A stretch of 64,000 nucleotides of DNA, from the NCBI GenBank assembly GCA_030684575.1, contig JAUXVD010000008.1:974216-1038215 (forward strand), read 5' to 3'. Of the stretch, positions 43,213-53,265 are shown in pieces. Source of the stretch: Nitrospirota bacterium. GTDB lineage: Bacteria > Nitrospirota > Nitrospiria > Nitrospirales > Nitrospiraceae. Position numbers and translations under genes: made by a program. The notes beneath the pieces were generated by a model that had not been told where the DNA came from, ran no database searches, and saw only the letters and a list, made by a program, of their open reading frames with translations. How positions within the stretch are numbered: the first letter of the stretch is position 1; every line of letters starts with the position of its first letter.

Positions 43213-45057
43213 ATGTGTGGCATAGTCGGCGTGGTCTATGCTGATCCTGCGAGGCGATGCGAGCAGGACCTTATCACGAAGATGCGAGACATCTTTGCTT
43301 ACAGGGGGCCGGATGATGCTGGCCTGTATCTCGATGGGCCGGTAGGGCTCGGACAACGCCGGCTGAGCATCATCGACCTCGGTGGCGGGCACCAGCCGAT
43401 GTCGAATGACGAGGGGTCGCTCTGTATCGTATTTAACGGTGAGATCTATAACTACCGCGTATTGCGGCAAGAGTTGATCGCGAAGGGGTACCGCTTTCGG
43501 ACCGAGAGCGACACCGAGGTGATTCTCCATCTCTATGCCGAACGTGGAGAGGCCTGCGTCCATGCGTTGAACGGCATGTTCGCGTTTGCGATCTGGGACA
43601 AAAAACGCCGCCAACTATTTCTTGCCAGGGATCGCATGGGTGTGAAGCCTTTGTATTATGCCTCTACGCCTGGCGGCTTCATTTTCGGCTCAGAAATCAA
43701 GGCGGTCCTTGCGAGCGGGATGATTTCTGCTCGTTGCCGGGAAGAGGCCGTGGCCGAGTACATGCTTTTCCGTCAGGTCGCCGGTCCCGAGAGTCTGTTT
43801 CGCGATGTCATGAGTCTTCCTCCTGGCTGCACCCTGACGCTTCGCGACGACCAGACGAAGATCGCGCAGTATTGGTCTCCGAGGCCTTCCGGCGACCGGC
43901 AACAGATGACCTATGAGGACGCACGCCAGACCTTTGCCGATTTGCTTGAAGATTCCGTGAGGCTACGGCTGATCAGCGATGTGCCGGTTGGGACGTTTTG
44001 CAGTGGCGGGGTCGACTCCAGTCTCGTGACCGCGTTGGCCTCGAAACTCAAGGGAGGCCCGGTCAACACATTTTCGATCGGATTCGACGAACCCGAATAT
44101 GACGAGAGTGTCTATGCGGCATTGGTGTCAAAGAAGTACGGAACCATTCATCACCCTCTCACTCTCAGCCATGTTGAGTTCAGTGAACTCTTTCCTCAGA
44201 TGGTGTGGCAGAATGACGAACCCCTGAATTTTGCCAATTCGATTCAAATCTATGCATTAAGCCGTCTGGCCAAGCAGCATGTCACGGTGGTCCTGACCGG
44301 AGAGGGCTCGGACGAGTTGTTCTCCGGATATCCCCGCTATCGAATTCCAGGGATCGCATCCTTGTACCGGCGGATTCCTAGCGCTATACGAAGCCTGTTG
44401 AAGATGTGGGGCCGTGCAACCCGTGACCATCGAGTGGACAAGCTCGATCGCTACGTCGCCTGCTCTCCTGAGGAGACGTTAATGTACAACACGAGTGTAT
44501 TGCGTCCGGAGGTCGTGGCGTCTGCTTGTCCGCGGATACTCAGCGCAAATCTCGATTATCGGCTGGCCTGTCTCAAGGGGACGGAGAATGTAGGGTTGGA
44601 TGCGGTCGCCCGTTTGTCACTCCTCGATCAGGAATGTTTCCTCGTTTCCATTCTCAATCGGCAGGATAAAATGAGCATGGCGGCGAGTATCGAGTCGCGC
44701 GTTCCATTTATGGATTATCGGATTGTTGAATTTGCGAATAGTCTGCCGACTGCGTACAAGCTGAGAGCCGGGGTCGGCAAGGCTATTGTCAAGGATGTGG
44801 CGAGGACGTTCTTGCCAGCAGAAATCGTCGATCGACGCAAGTCTGGTTTCGGCGTTCCACTGGAGCGTTGGTTCCGGTCGAACGAGGGGATGGGAGCGAG
44901 GATGTTGGCATTTCCAGACCAGGCCGACGCTGATTTGTTCGATCGTGTGGCGCTCCGTCGAATCGTCACGGAGCATCGGTCTGGGACACATGACCATTCC
45001 GAGTTGCTGTGGACTGCGTTGAATCTACATGTCTGGCGTGAAACGTTTCATTGCTAG
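43213..45057 (+). CDS. Asparagine-synthase-like glutamine amidotransferase (second copy)
   Basis: 614 residues. Class II glutaminase start MCGIVGVVY (Cys2), YRGPDDAGLY, RLSIIDLGGGHQP and FNGEIYNY; synthetase domain with PP-loop FCSGGVDSSLVTAL (about residue 262) and LTGEGSDELFSGYPRYR. Shares architecture with the protein at 14313 but differs throughout, so it is a separate paralogue rather than a recent duplicate. Amidates a carboxylate (aspartate, or a uronic acid or aminoacyl group of the polymer). It follows the CapK-like ligase after 45 bases. Confidence 0.88.
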   Translation: MCGIVGVVYADPARRCEQDLITKMRDIFAYRGPDDAGLYLDGPVGLGQRRLSIIDLGGGHQPMSNDEGSLCIVFNGEIYNYRVLRQELIAKGYRFRTESDTEVILHLYAERGEACVHALNGMFAFAIWDKKRRQLFLARDRMGVKPLYYASTPGGFIFGSEIKAVLASGMISARCREEAVAEYMLFRQVAGPESLFRDVMSLPPGCTLTLRDDQTKIAQYWSPRPSGDRQQMTYEDARQTFADLLEDSVRLRLISDVPVGTFCSGGVDSSLVTALASKLKGGPVNTFSIGFDEPEYDESVYAALVSKKYGTIHHPLTLSHVEFSELFPQMVWQNDEPLNFANSIQIYALSRLAKQHVTVVLTGEGSDELFSGYPRYRIPGIASLYRRIPSAIRSLLKMWGRATRDHRVDKLDRYVACSPEETLMYNTSVLRPEVVASACPRILSANLDYRLACLKGTENVGLDAVARLSLLDQECFLVSILNRQDKMSMAASIESRVPFMDYRIVEFANSLPTAYKLRAGVGKAIVKDVARTFLPAEIVDRRKSGFGVPLERWFRSNEGMGARMLAFPDQADADLFDRVALRRIVTEHRSGTHDHSELLWTALNLHVWRETFHC

Positions 45058-45194
45058 AGTCATGTGCGGAAATGCATTAGAGTACAGCAGCCGTTAACAA
45101 TAGAAGGGACGATTGGACTTATTTCGAGTTGTTGAAGCCGACTCCTCAAGGGAGAATTGCTCAATAGTCCGTGATAAACCAAGAATCGACTGAC

Positions 45195-47246
45195 ATGGGA
45201 CAACAAGGTCACGCACAGATACCAGTAGATGTCGCGCTTATTGGTTGTGGCAAGATGGGTGTGCATCACGCCAAAGCCATCAAGGCACATGGCGCAGGCC
45301 GCATCATCGCATTGGCCGATCCCTCCGGTGATCGGTCCAAATTGGACGGGCTGGTGCCCAAGGATGTGCCGTTTTTTACGTCCGTCTCCGACCTGCTCAA
45401 GTCTGTCAACCCGACAGTGGTCCATATCGCGACGCCACCTGCCACCCATGCCGACCTGGCAATGTTGTGCCTCTCACACGGTGCACATGTCTACGTCGAA
45501 AAACCGTTTACGCTTCGATTAGCCGATGCGGAGGCGGTGCTCGATGCCGCACGGCGTGCAGGTCGATCGGTCTGTGCCGGTCACCAGTTGTTGTATGAGT
45601 CGCCGGCGCGGGCCTTGGCGGCGGCGCTTCCGCTCATCGGCCGTGTGGTCCATGTGGAGAGTTATTTTTCGTTTAAAACGGTACGGAAGTCCAACGACGG
45701 ACGATCTTTGCTGTCTCCGATCGATCAACTGCTCGATATTTTGCCGCATCCTGTCTACACCCTCCTCGACGCCTTAGGGGGAGCCGCCGGGACGGCACCG
45801 CAGCTGCAGTCGATGCTGGTCAGGCCTGAAGGGGAAGTGCATGCCATTCTGCAGGCCGGCGAGACTACGGGGGTATTGGTCGTTACGCTACGAGGACGGC
45901 CGATCGATTCGTATCTTCGTGTGGTGGGGACCAGCGGATCACTTCGCGCGGACTTCGTCAGGGGGGCGCTCACGAAGTTGCCAGGGCCTGGCACGTCAGC
46001 CGTGTCGATTCTTTCCAACCCCTATCGTGAAGGGATGCAGATTCTGATCGGATCGACTCGGGGGTTTGCCTCGCGTATTCTCCATAAAGGAAAGGGGTAT
46101 CCAGGTCTGGCCGAGTTGATCGAAGCTTTTTATGACAGCGTTCGCCAGGGCACTCCGCCGCCGTTGTCTCCCTCTTCCATCCGTGAGACGGTTCGTCTGT
46201 GTGAACAGATCGGGGAGAAGTTGCGCAGCGCCAAGGCAGAATATGAGGTACGAGCGGAGGCGGACCTGGCCGCTCGCGAGCGGCAACTTTCGCCGACCGA
46301 TGTGAAGAAGGGCCGCGTCTTGGTTACAGGAGGAACGGGGCTGCTTGGCCGTGCAGTCGTGGCTGAGCTTCGTCAATGCGGATGGCCGGTACGCGCGCTT
46401 GGGCGGCGCGTGCCTCCTCCGTCGGAGCGACAGGCTGGGGTTGAGTATATAGGAGCAGATCTTGGCGGGGACTTCGACGGGGCTGTCCTATCAGGAGTGG
46501 AGACCGTGGTGCATTGTGCGGCTGAGACTGCAGGGGGCAAAGAGGCCCATGAACGGAACTCGGTCCTGGCGACAAAGAATCTCCTCCATAGCGCGGCGAA
46601 GGCGTCGGTTAAGCGGTTTATCCACATCAGTAGCCTCGGGATCTTGAAGACCGGTAAAGAGATGGGGGGGCCGCTCGATGAGCGGACGCCGGTGGATGCT
46701 GGCAATCTGGCTCGCGGACCCTATGTCTGGGGCAAGGCCGAATCTGAACGTGAGGTAATGGAGCAGGGGCCTGCATTGGGTTTGACGGTGAAGGTCATCA
46801 GGCCAGGCCCGCTGGTCGATTTCTCAGATTTTGAACCACCCGGACGACTCGGTCGTGAGCTGGGACCCGTCTATGTCGCGGTAGGGCCTCGGTCGAGCCG
46901 ACTGAGTCTGTGTGACGTGGGGACCGCTGCAAAAGTGATCCGGTCAACAGTGCAGGATATTGATGCCGCACCATCTGTGGTCAATCTTGTGGAGCCAGCT
47001 GCCCCCACGCGAGAGGAATTGCTTGCACTGTTGTTGAAGAAACGTCCAGATCTTAAGTCCATCTGGCTACCAGCGGTCGTGCTATCGTTGTTGTCGCCGA
47101 TTCTTATTCTCCTCCAGCGAATCGTTCTGCGTGGCAAGACCCCGATTGATATCGCTGCGGCATTTTCCTCGGAACGCTATAACACCACAATCGCCGCTCA
47201 AGTAATTCAACGAGCCGGACAGACAACCAAGTCGAGGCTGACATGA
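45195..47246 (+). CDS. Fusion of Gfo/Idh/MocA oxidoreductase and NAD-dependent epimerase/reductase
   Basis: About 683 residues with two Rossmann enzymes. N-terminal half (to about 360): VALIGCGKMGVHHAKAI, VVHIATPPATHADLAML, VYVEKPFTLRLADAE and GHQLLYESPARALA, typical of Gfo/Idh/MocA sugar oxidoreductases. C-terminal half: GRVLVTGGTGLLGRAVVAEL, VVHCAAETAGGKEAHERNS and the active-site YVWGKAESE (Y-x3-K) of extended SDRs. A single chain may perform an oxidation and a reduction or epimerisation on one nucleotide sugar. ATG 45195 preferred, GTG 45171 possible. ATGA overlap with the next gene. Confidence 0.87.
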   Translation: MGQQGHAQIPVDVALIGCGKMGVHHAKAIKAHGAGRIIALADPSGDRSKLDGLVPKDVPFFTSVSDLLKSVNPTVVHIATPPATHADLAMLCLSHGAHVYVEKPFTLRLADAEAVLDAARRAGRSVCAGHQLLYESPARALAAALPLIGRVVHVESYFSFKTVRKSNDGRSLLSPIDQLLDILPHPVYTLLDALGGAAGTAPQLQSMLVRPEGEVHAILQAGETTGVLVVTLRGRPIDSYLRVVGTSGSLRADFVRGALTKLPGPGTSAVSILSNPYREGMQILIGSTRGFASRILHKGKGYPGLAELIEAFYDSVRQGTPPPLSPSSIRETVRLCEQIGEKLRSAKAEYEVRAEADLAARERQLSPTDVKKGRVLVTGGTGLLGRAVVAELRQCGWPVRALGRRVPPPSERQAGVEYIGADLGGDFDGAVLSGVETVVHCAAETAGGKEAHERNSVLATKNLLHSAAKASVKRFIHISSLGILKTGKEMGGPLDERTPVDAGNLARGPYVWGKAESEREVMEQGPALGLTVKVIRPGPLVDFSDFEPPGRLGRELGPVYVAVGPRSSRLSLCDVGTAAKVIRSTVQDIDAAPSVVNLVEPAAPTREELLALLLKKRPDLKSIWLPAVVLSLLSPILILLQRIVLRGKTPIDIAAAFSSERYNTTIAAQVIQRAGQTTKSRLT

Positions 47247-48052
47247 ACGAGTTGACCGAGAAGGCGGATGATGCGCACTCAGATTCAGCGATTCATCAGA
47301 AGTGGGTTGCGAATTATCGTACAGCAGAGATGCAGGCGTTTTATGAAATGGCATTTGACTTAATTGCCGAGCGCTTGAATGCTCCCACCGACTCAATGAT
47401 CCTGGACGCAGGTTGCGGAAGTTGTGCCAAGTCGGTGCTGTTGGCTGCCAGAGGGTTTCGAGTGACTGCCAGCGACTACGCGGCCAACGCGTTGGAACTC
47501 GCTGCGGAAACAGTGCGCGAACGGGGCTTTCAGAATCGGATTACGTTGCAGCGAGAAGATATATTGGGGCTCTCGTTTCCCGATAGGTCATTTCCCTATG
47601 TCATCTGCTGGGGCGTGTTGATGCATATTCCCGATCTGCAACGAGCATTGGCAGAATTGGCACGGGTCGTAGCGCCGGGGGGCATGCTGGTCTTAAGCGA
47701 AGGGAATATGTACTCCATTCAGGCGGTGATAATGCGATGGCTCAAGAAGCTCCTCGGTCGTGAACGGGCCACGATCGACAGGGTTGCGGGAGGAATTGAG
47801 TATACTGAAAAGACGAGCCAGGGTGTTTTATTGACTAGGCAAACAGATATTCCCTGGCTTATTGCCGAATGTGAACGGCTGGGTTTATGCCTGAAGGCAC
47901 GAGAACCTGGCCAATTTACAGAGCTATATGTGGCCGTGCCATGGCGGCCATTCAAGAGGTTTATCCATGCCTTCAACAAGGTATGGTTTCGATACATCAG
48001 GCTCGCCGGACCAGCATTCGGGAATATCCTTGTCTTTGAAAAGCCAAAATAG
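47243..48052 (+). CDS. SAM-dependent class I methyltransferase
   Basis: 269 residues. SAM motif I ILDAGCGSCAKSVLLAARGF, acidic loop VTASDYA, motif II region LQREDILGLSFPDRSFPYVI and LARVVAPGGMLVLSEG. Likely methylates a sugar hydroxyl or carboxylate of the polymer. The C-terminal part (WRPFKRFIHAFNKVWFRYIR) is basic and hydrophobic and may touch the membrane. Coupled to the preceding fusion gene (ATGA). Confidence 0.87.
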   Translation: MNELTEKADDAHSDSAIHQKWVANYRTAEMQAFYEMAFDLIAERLNAPTDSMILDAGCGSCAKSVLLAARGFRVTASDYAANALELAAETVRERGFQNRITLQREDILGLSFPDRSFPYVICWGVLMHIPDLQRALAELARVVAPGGMLVLSEGNMYSIQAVIMRWLKKLLGRERATIDRVAGGIEYTEKTSQGVLLTRQTDIPWLIAECERLGLCLKAREPGQFTELYVAVPWRPFKRFIHAFNKVWFRYIRLAGPAFGNILVFEKPK

Positions 48053-48098
48053 GTCGCAGAATATAGATTGGCTGATATGGAAGAATCGAATTCGTCGA

Positions 48099-48842
48099 TT
48101 GGTTCCGCTGCAGAGATATGTGCTGGCGGTGGCTGTTAGTGCAATGAGCTCGTTTGTCCCAATGACGGTGAGCGGAGGTGAGTTGGGTGGCCTAGGGGGC
48201 AGCGCAGGGATGGATAAAATAGCGGTGGGCTCAAAAACTCTTGTGGTTCTTGGGGCTTCATATGCCGGAGGCTGGGATCCAAAGCAGCCGGTTGCCGGTT
48301 ACCGAATAGTGAATAAAGGCGTGAGTGGGCAACAGTCGTTTGAGATGTTGGCTCGCTTCGAGGGCGAAGTGTCAGGGGTAAAGCCTGATGCGGTGATCAT
48401 TTGGGGGTTCATCAATGATGTGTTTCGATCTGATCGAGCACAGATTGATGAGACCTTGAGGCGGACGAGGGAAAGCACACTGGCCATGGTGGAGCTGGCC
48501 AGAAAGTCTGGAATCAGTCCTATCCTCGCGACAGAGGTGACTATCAGGACCAAGGCTGGGTGGGTAGAAGCATTAGAGTCAATGATTGGAAGGATCCTCG
48601 GGAAGTCAAGTTATCAGGATTACATCAACGGGCATGTAATAGAGACAAATCGTTGGATTAAAGAGACGGCGGCTCGTGAAGGGATTCTCCTTTTAGACTT
48701 TGAAAAGGTGCTTGCTGATCAAAGCGGGCTACGTCGGAAAGAGTTTGCCTTGCCTGACGGGAGTCACATTTCCGTCCAGGGGTACGAGGCCTTGACCCAG
48801 TATGCCAAAAATCAATTACAGGCTGTACCCGGCATCCGTTAG
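48099..48842 (+). CDS. Secreted SGNH/GDSL-like hydrolase
   Basis: About 247 residues. The start is uncertain: no ATG is in frame after the methyltransferase stop; TTG 48099 (or GTG 48120) begins a plausible signal peptide (VPLQRYVLAVAVSAM). Blocks: I VVLGASYAGGW (Ser of GxS), II NKGVSGQQSFEML, III IIWGFINDVFRSD (Asn), V LPDGSHISVQGYEAL (D-x-x-H). This is a convincing SGNH arrangement, probably a periplasmic esterase or acetyltransferase acting on the polysaccharide. Confidence 0.78.
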   Translation: MVPLQRYVLAVAVSAMSSFVPMTVSGGELGGLGGSAGMDKIAVGSKTLVVLGASYAGGWDPKQPVAGYRIVNKGVSGQQSFEMLARFEGEVSGVKPDAVIIWGFINDVFRSDRAQIDETLRRTRESTLAMVELARKSGISPILATEVTIRTKAGWVEALESMIGRILGKSSYQDYINGHVIETNRWIKETAAREGILLLDFEKVLADQSGLRRKEFALPDGSHISVQGYEALTQYAKNQLQAVPGIR

Positions 48843-49065
48843 TGTTCAATTCTGGCTTACTCCTCTCAGGCCCTAGGGAACGGCGCGTCGCATGTTTTAT
48901 TCCCTTCTAGGGGCAGGAGATGATTGATACATCCCTCTCCTGAGACCTGTATTTGATTCTGACGTCATGATGAGAGCGTAGACCTTCTGTCACTCTCTGA
49001 AGAATTTGATGAGGGCCATCGGTTGTGCTCCGTTCCAGAAAGGATTTTCCCCGATGGGAGACCCC

Positions 49066-50172
49066 ATGTCACAACGGACAGTGCGAGTGTTTACCGTAGT
49101 GCTATTGTTCGTTTCGACTGTGTTCTCAGTGGCTGTTGCCGAAGGTATCGCTCGATTTTTCATTCATCTCCCACAAGAGAGAATCTACCCACAGGTTCGC
49201 TACCAGGCGCATCCTGTCCGTGGATTTACCTTGCAGTCGGCCCAGACCGCCTATACGAAAGATCAGGTTGCAACCATAGATAGCCTTGGGTTTCGCGTCA
49301 ATGGCGTACCTGCGTCCAAAAACATTCCAAAGCTTCGGATCCTCGCCCTCGGTGACTCCTTTACGTTTGGTTATGGAGTGGCTGATCGTGAGACGTGGCC
49401 AGCTGCTCTTGAACGGAAGCTTGGTCACACAGTTGAGATCATTAATGCGGGCACCACCAGCTATAACGTTTTTCATGAATTCGACATTCTCCGAGAAAAA
49501 GGGCTTGGACTAAAGCCTGGAGTCGTCATTCACGGGCTCTATTGGAACGATCATATGATGAATCGCCCGCCTCGTCCAACCGACCCGCCACTATTAACCG
49601 CGGATGGGCATTTCACGTGGGATGGAGATGATAATCCAGCGAGCGGTCCGTTTTGGTTGCGCGGAGTTCGTTGGCTGAAGGGCCATTCTGTTCTCGCCCA
49701 TTCTGCGTTGATGCAGGCTAAGCGCTATATCACTTCTCCAGATTCAGGCGTTCACCTGTACGATCTTGAGTACCGTAAGCTCTTGGCAGGGGAGTTAGTG
49801 CCAGACGCGTGGCAGGTTGTCGATGATTTTTATCGAGAATTGAAGCAGCTAGGCGAAGAGTCCGGGTTTAGCGTCTATGTGATCATTTTCCCAGTTCGTG
49901 ACATCATCACGATGCCGGATCCCGCAAACCATGTGTATCCCAAGTACATTCGTGAAATGTTGGATAGACACGGTATCCCGTATCTTGACGGGTTTGCGCT
50001 TTGGCACCAGGCGAAACTAGGTGTAGACCTGTTCCTCCCACACGACGATCACCTCGCAGCCGAAGGGTATCGCATCATTTCTGATGAAGTTGCCGCAATC
50101 CTTTGCTCTGATCGGGTATTAATAGAGAGGATTGGGAGTATTTGTCGTGACGATAGTGCTGTGAGCCACTGA
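49066..50172 (+). CDS. Membrane-anchored SGNH/GDSL-like protein
   Basis: About 368 residues. ATG 49066 has GGGAG upstream and opens a signal/anchor helix (VFTVVLLFVSTVFSVAVA). Block I is a classical GDS: LRILALGDSFTFGYGV. Then INAGTTSYNVFHEF (block II) and, at the C terminus, FLPHDDHLAAEGYRI (block V D-x-x-H). Similar proteins occur beside acyltransferases and exopolysaccharide genes, acting as esterases or acetyltransferases outside the membrane. About 220 bases before it hold no gene but two small inverted repeats (CAGGAGA/TCTCCTG). Confidence 0.85.
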   Translation: MSQRTVRVFTVVLLFVSTVFSVAVAEGIARFFIHLPQERIYPQVRYQAHPVRGFTLQSAQTAYTKDQVATIDSLGFRVNGVPASKNIPKLRILALGDSFTFGYGVADRETWPAALERKLGHTVEIINAGTTSYNVFHEFDILREKGLGLKPGVVIHGLYWNDHMMNRPPRPTDPPLLTADGHFTWDGDDNPASGPFWLRGVRWLKGHSVLAHSALMQAKRYITSPDSGVHLYDLEYRKLLAGELVPDAWQVVDDFYRELKQLGEESGFSVYVIIFPVRDIITMPDPANHVYPKYIREMLDRHGIPYLDGFALWHQAKLGVDLFLPHDDHLAAEGYRIISDEVAAILCSDRVLIERIGSICRDDSAVSH

Positions 50173-50345
50173 TCTGTCCCTAGAGTCTGGTCGGAGTATG
50201 CGTGTTACTGGTCCAGTCGGTCCTACGCAACCATGGAGTTCGCGCAGGAAGTCCTCATGTGATGAGAACGTTCACGGCCTTTCGACTAAGTCTGCCTACT
50301 ATTGATATCGCGATGAGTTAACGCACAGCGTGGAAGGTTTAGAGG

Positions 50346-51407
50346 ATGAGTATTGTCGTAACCGGCGGAGCAGGATTCATAGGGTCTAATTTTGTGCTCA
50401 ACTGGCTTCGTCAGCAGGATGAGGTCATCATCAATGTAGATAAACTGACCTATGCAGGCAATCTTGAGAGCCTCGCGCCACTGCAAGGAGATGCGCGACA
50501 TCAGTTTGTGCGAGGAGATATCGGTGACAGCGCGCTGATGGCCCAGCTACTCACCCGGCACAGACCCCGTGCCATTATTAACTTTGCGGCAGAGAGTCAT
50601 GTGGACCGCTCCATCCATGGGCCGGAAGAATTCATTCAGACTAACATCGTAGGCACGTTCCGCTTGCTCGAAACCGTCCGTCAGTACTGGGCCGGTCTAT
50701 CGGAGGAAGATCGGGCTCGGTTCCGCTTCCTTCACGTGTCTACCGATGAAGTCTATGGTTCGCTCGATCGTGATGAGCCTGCCTTTACGGAAGATCGTCG
50801 ATACGAACCCAATAGTCCCTATTCAGCAAGTAAGGCAGCTTCCGATCACCTGGTCCGCGCCTATCATCACACTTATGGTGTGCCGGTTTTAACAACGAAC
50901 TGCTCGAATAATTATGGTCCATTTCAATTCCCTGAAAAGCTGATTCCTCTGGTCATTCACAATGCGCTGGCAGGAAAACCATTGCCGGTGTATGGCGATG
51001 GCCAGCAGGTCAGGGATTGGCTCTTTGTGGAGGATCATTGCAGCGCAATTCGACGGGTGTTGGAGGCGGGACGCCTAGGAGAGACGTATAACATTGGGGG
51101 CGCAAGCGAACGGGTTAATCTGGAAGTGGTGCATACGCTCTGCAGAACATTGGACGAGCTCAAACCTAGGAGCGATGGGAAAAGTTATCAAGCACAGATT
51201 GCTTTTGTGAAAGATCGCCCTGGCCATGACCGTCGCTATGCGATCGATGCCAAGAAGATCGATCGGGAGCTGGGATGGAAGCCTGCCGAAACGTTCGAGA
51301 CCGGTATGCGAAGAACCGTGCGCTGGTATCTGGATAACCAGCCGTGGGTTCAGCATGTGACAAGCGGGACGTACCGCTCATGGGTGGAGAAGCACTACAG
51401 CGCATGA
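50346..51407 (+). CDS. rfbB: dTDP-glucose 4,6-dehydratase
   Basis: Second step of dTDP-L-rhamnose synthesis. 353 residues. NAD-binding SIVVTGGAGFIGSNFVLNWL, AAESHVDRSI, FLHVSTDEVYGSL and the catalytic YSASKAASDHLVRAY (Y-x3-K), all standard RmlB. First gene of the rhamnose block, ordered B-D-A-C. A gap of 173 bases precedes it. Confidence 0.95.
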   Translation: MSIVVTGGAGFIGSNFVLNWLRQQDEVIINVDKLTYAGNLESLAPLQGDARHQFVRGDIGDSALMAQLLTRHRPRAIINFAAESHVDRSIHGPEEFIQTNIVGTFRLLETVRQYWAGLSEEDRARFRFLHVSTDEVYGSLDRDEPAFTEDRRYEPNSPYSASKAASDHLVRAYHHTYGVPVLTTNCSNNYGPFQFPEKLIPLVIHNALAGKPLPVYGDGQQVRDWLFVEDHCSAIRRVLEAGRLGETYNIGGASERVNLEVVHTLCRTLDELKPRSDGKSYQAQIAFVKDRPGHDRRYAIDAKKIDRELGWKPAETFETGMRRTVRWYLDNQPWVQHVTSGTYRSWVEKHYSA

Positions 51408-52306
51408 AGATCCTATTGTTTGGAAAAGAGGGGCAAGTGGGTTGGGAGTTGCAGCGTTCATTGCTGACGGTGGGCGACATCGTCGCATCTGAACAACATG
51501 AACTGGACTTGGAAGATCCTGAGGCTGTGCGTGGGTGGGTCCGCCGTCACGAGCCGGATATCATCGTGAACGCGGCGGCGTATACAGCGGTGGATCAGGC
51601 AGAGTCAGACCAGGAGAAGGCACATCGGATCAATGCCGAAGCCGTTGGTGTCTTAGCGGAAGAGGCGAATCGGCTCAATGCCTGGTTGGTTCATTATTCG
51701 ACAGACTACGTCTTTGATGGCGCAAAAAATGGGCCATATGTGGAGGACGATCTTCCCAACCCGCTGTCAGTCTATGGACGGACCAAACTTGCAGGAGAAG
51801 AGCGTATCAGGAATTGTCATGCGAAGCACATGATTTTTCGCACCAGCTGGGTCTTTGCCGCACGCGGGAAAAACTTTGCAAAGACGATGTTGCGCCTTGC
51901 CAAGGAACGGGAGAAGCTCAACGTCATTGCCGATCAGCATGGCGCGCCGACTAGCGCAGAGCTGATCGCCGATGTCACGGCTCTTGCCCTCCATCGGGCT
52001 GTGCACTGCGAGAACCCTACAGATGTGGCGGGTACCTATAACTTGGTGGCGCAAGGTGAAACGAGTTGGCATGGCTATGCGCAATACGTGGTCACCGTAG
52101 CACGAGAGAGAGGGATCGTCCTGAAGACCACCCCCGAAGAGATCTATCCGATTCAAACGGACGCCTATCCCTTGCCTGCAAAGCGGCCGCACAACTCACG
52201 ACTCAGTGTGTCAAAACTCACCAGTGTATTCGATGTGCATCTGCCTGACTGGCATATCCAGGTCCGGAGACTCATTGAGGAGCTGGCCCTACAAGGTGGT
52301 CTATGA
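51404..52306 (+). CDS. rfbD: dTDP-4-dehydrorhamnose reductase
   Basis: Final reduction to dTDP-L-rhamnose. 300 residues. [17 protein letters not shown] (NADPH loop), [15 protein letters not shown] equivalent [29 protein letters not shown] and [10 protein letters not shown] (Y-x3-K). ATG 51404 overlaps the rfbB stop (ATGA), which decides the start over an upstream in-frame codon at 51344. Confidence 0.94.
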   Translation: MKILLFGKEGQVGWELQRSLLTVGDIVASEQHELDLEDPEAVRGWVRRHEPDIIVNAAAYTAVDQAESDQEKAHRINAEAVGVLAEEANRLNAWLVHYSTDYVFDGAKNGPYVEDDLPNPLSVYGRTKLAGEERIRNCHAKHMIFRTSWVFAARGKNFAKTMLRLAKEREKLNVIADQHGAPTSAELIADVTALALHRAVHCENPTDVAGTYNLVAQGETSWHGYAQYVVTVARERGIVLKTTPEEIYPIQTDAYPLPAKRPHNSRLSVSKLTSVFDVHLPDWHIQVRRLIEELALQGGL

Positions 52307-53184
52307 AACGTAGAGGCATTATATTGGCCGGTGGTACGGGATCCAGGCTCCATCCTGCAACCTTGGCCGTGTCCAAGCAGCTTCTCCCGGTCTTCGACAA
52401 GCCGATGATCTATTACCCGCTCAGCACGCTGATGCTTGCCGGGATTCGTGACATTCTCATTATCTCAACACCACAAGATACGCCTCGGTTTCAACAGCTC
52501 CTGGGAAGCGGTGAGCAATGGGGAGTGAACCTCAGTTATGCCGTGCAACCTTCCCCTGATGGTCTGGCGCAGGCCTTCATCATTGGCGAATCGTTTCTCG
52601 CCGGTGAGCCATCCGTCCTTGTGCTTGGAGACAATATATTCTACGGGCATGATTTTCCTCAGTTGTTAGGTCGCGCGATGAAGCGGGGCGGCGGGGCGAC
52701 CGTGTTTGCCTACCATGTGCATGATCCTGAGCGGTATGGCGTGGTTGAATTTGACAGCAAGGGGCAGGCGATCAATCTTGAAGAGAAGCCTGCCGTTCCC
52801 AAGTCAAACTATGCGGTCACAGGTCTCTACTTTTATGATAGCCATGTCGTCGAATTGGCCAAACACCTGAAGCCTTCGGCAAGGGGAGAGCTAGAGATCA
52901 CCCATCTCAACCAATTGTATCTGGATCAAGGCAATCTCCACGTCGAAATCATGGGGCGCGGCTACGCATGGTTGGACACCGGCACTCACGAGTCGGTGCT
53001 TGAGGCCAGTCAGTTTATTGCGACGATTGAACGGAGGCAGGGGCTCAAGGTGGCGTGCCCAGAGGAAATCGCCTATCGGAGCAGATGGATAGATGCGTCT
53101 CAATTGGAAAAGCTCGCGCAGGCTCTCGTGAAAAACGAGTATGGCCGTTATTTGCTGCAGGTATTGAAAGAGCCGCTATTCTGA
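52303..53184 (+). CDS. rfbA: Glucose-1-phosphate thymidylyltransferase
   Basis: First step: makes dTDP-glucose. 293 residues, standard. Nucleotidyltransferase signature [51 protein letters not shown] and a C-terminal [15 protein letters not shown]. Coupled to rfbD (ATGA). Confidence 0.95.
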   Translation: MKRRGIILAGGTGSRLHPATLAVSKQLLPVFDKPMIYYPLSTLMLAGIRDILIISTPQDTPRFQQLLGSGEQWGVNLSYAVQPSPDGLAQAFIIGESFLAGEPSVLVLGDNIFYGHDFPQLLGRAMKRGGGATVFAYHVHDPERYGVVEFDSKGQAINLEEKPAVPKSNYAVTGLYFYDSHVVELAKHLKPSARGELEITHLNQLYLDQGNLHVEIMGRGYAWLDTGTHESVLEASQFIATIERRQGLKVACPEEIAYRSRWIDASQLEKLAQALVKNEYGRYLLQVLKEPLF

Positions 53185-53265
53185 AGCGTCGGCTTGGGTT
53201 GCCATTCGTATTTGGATACGTCTGATTTTTCCTTAAATGAGAGATGAAAGGGTGCGGGTTTAGTT

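Noticed and set aside
48843..49065. Inverted repeats CAGGAGA/TCTCCTG and CCCTAGGGAA with TTCCC-TTC-TAGGG as a terminator pair
   Set aside because: Neither is followed by a T-run, and the stems are short or bulged.
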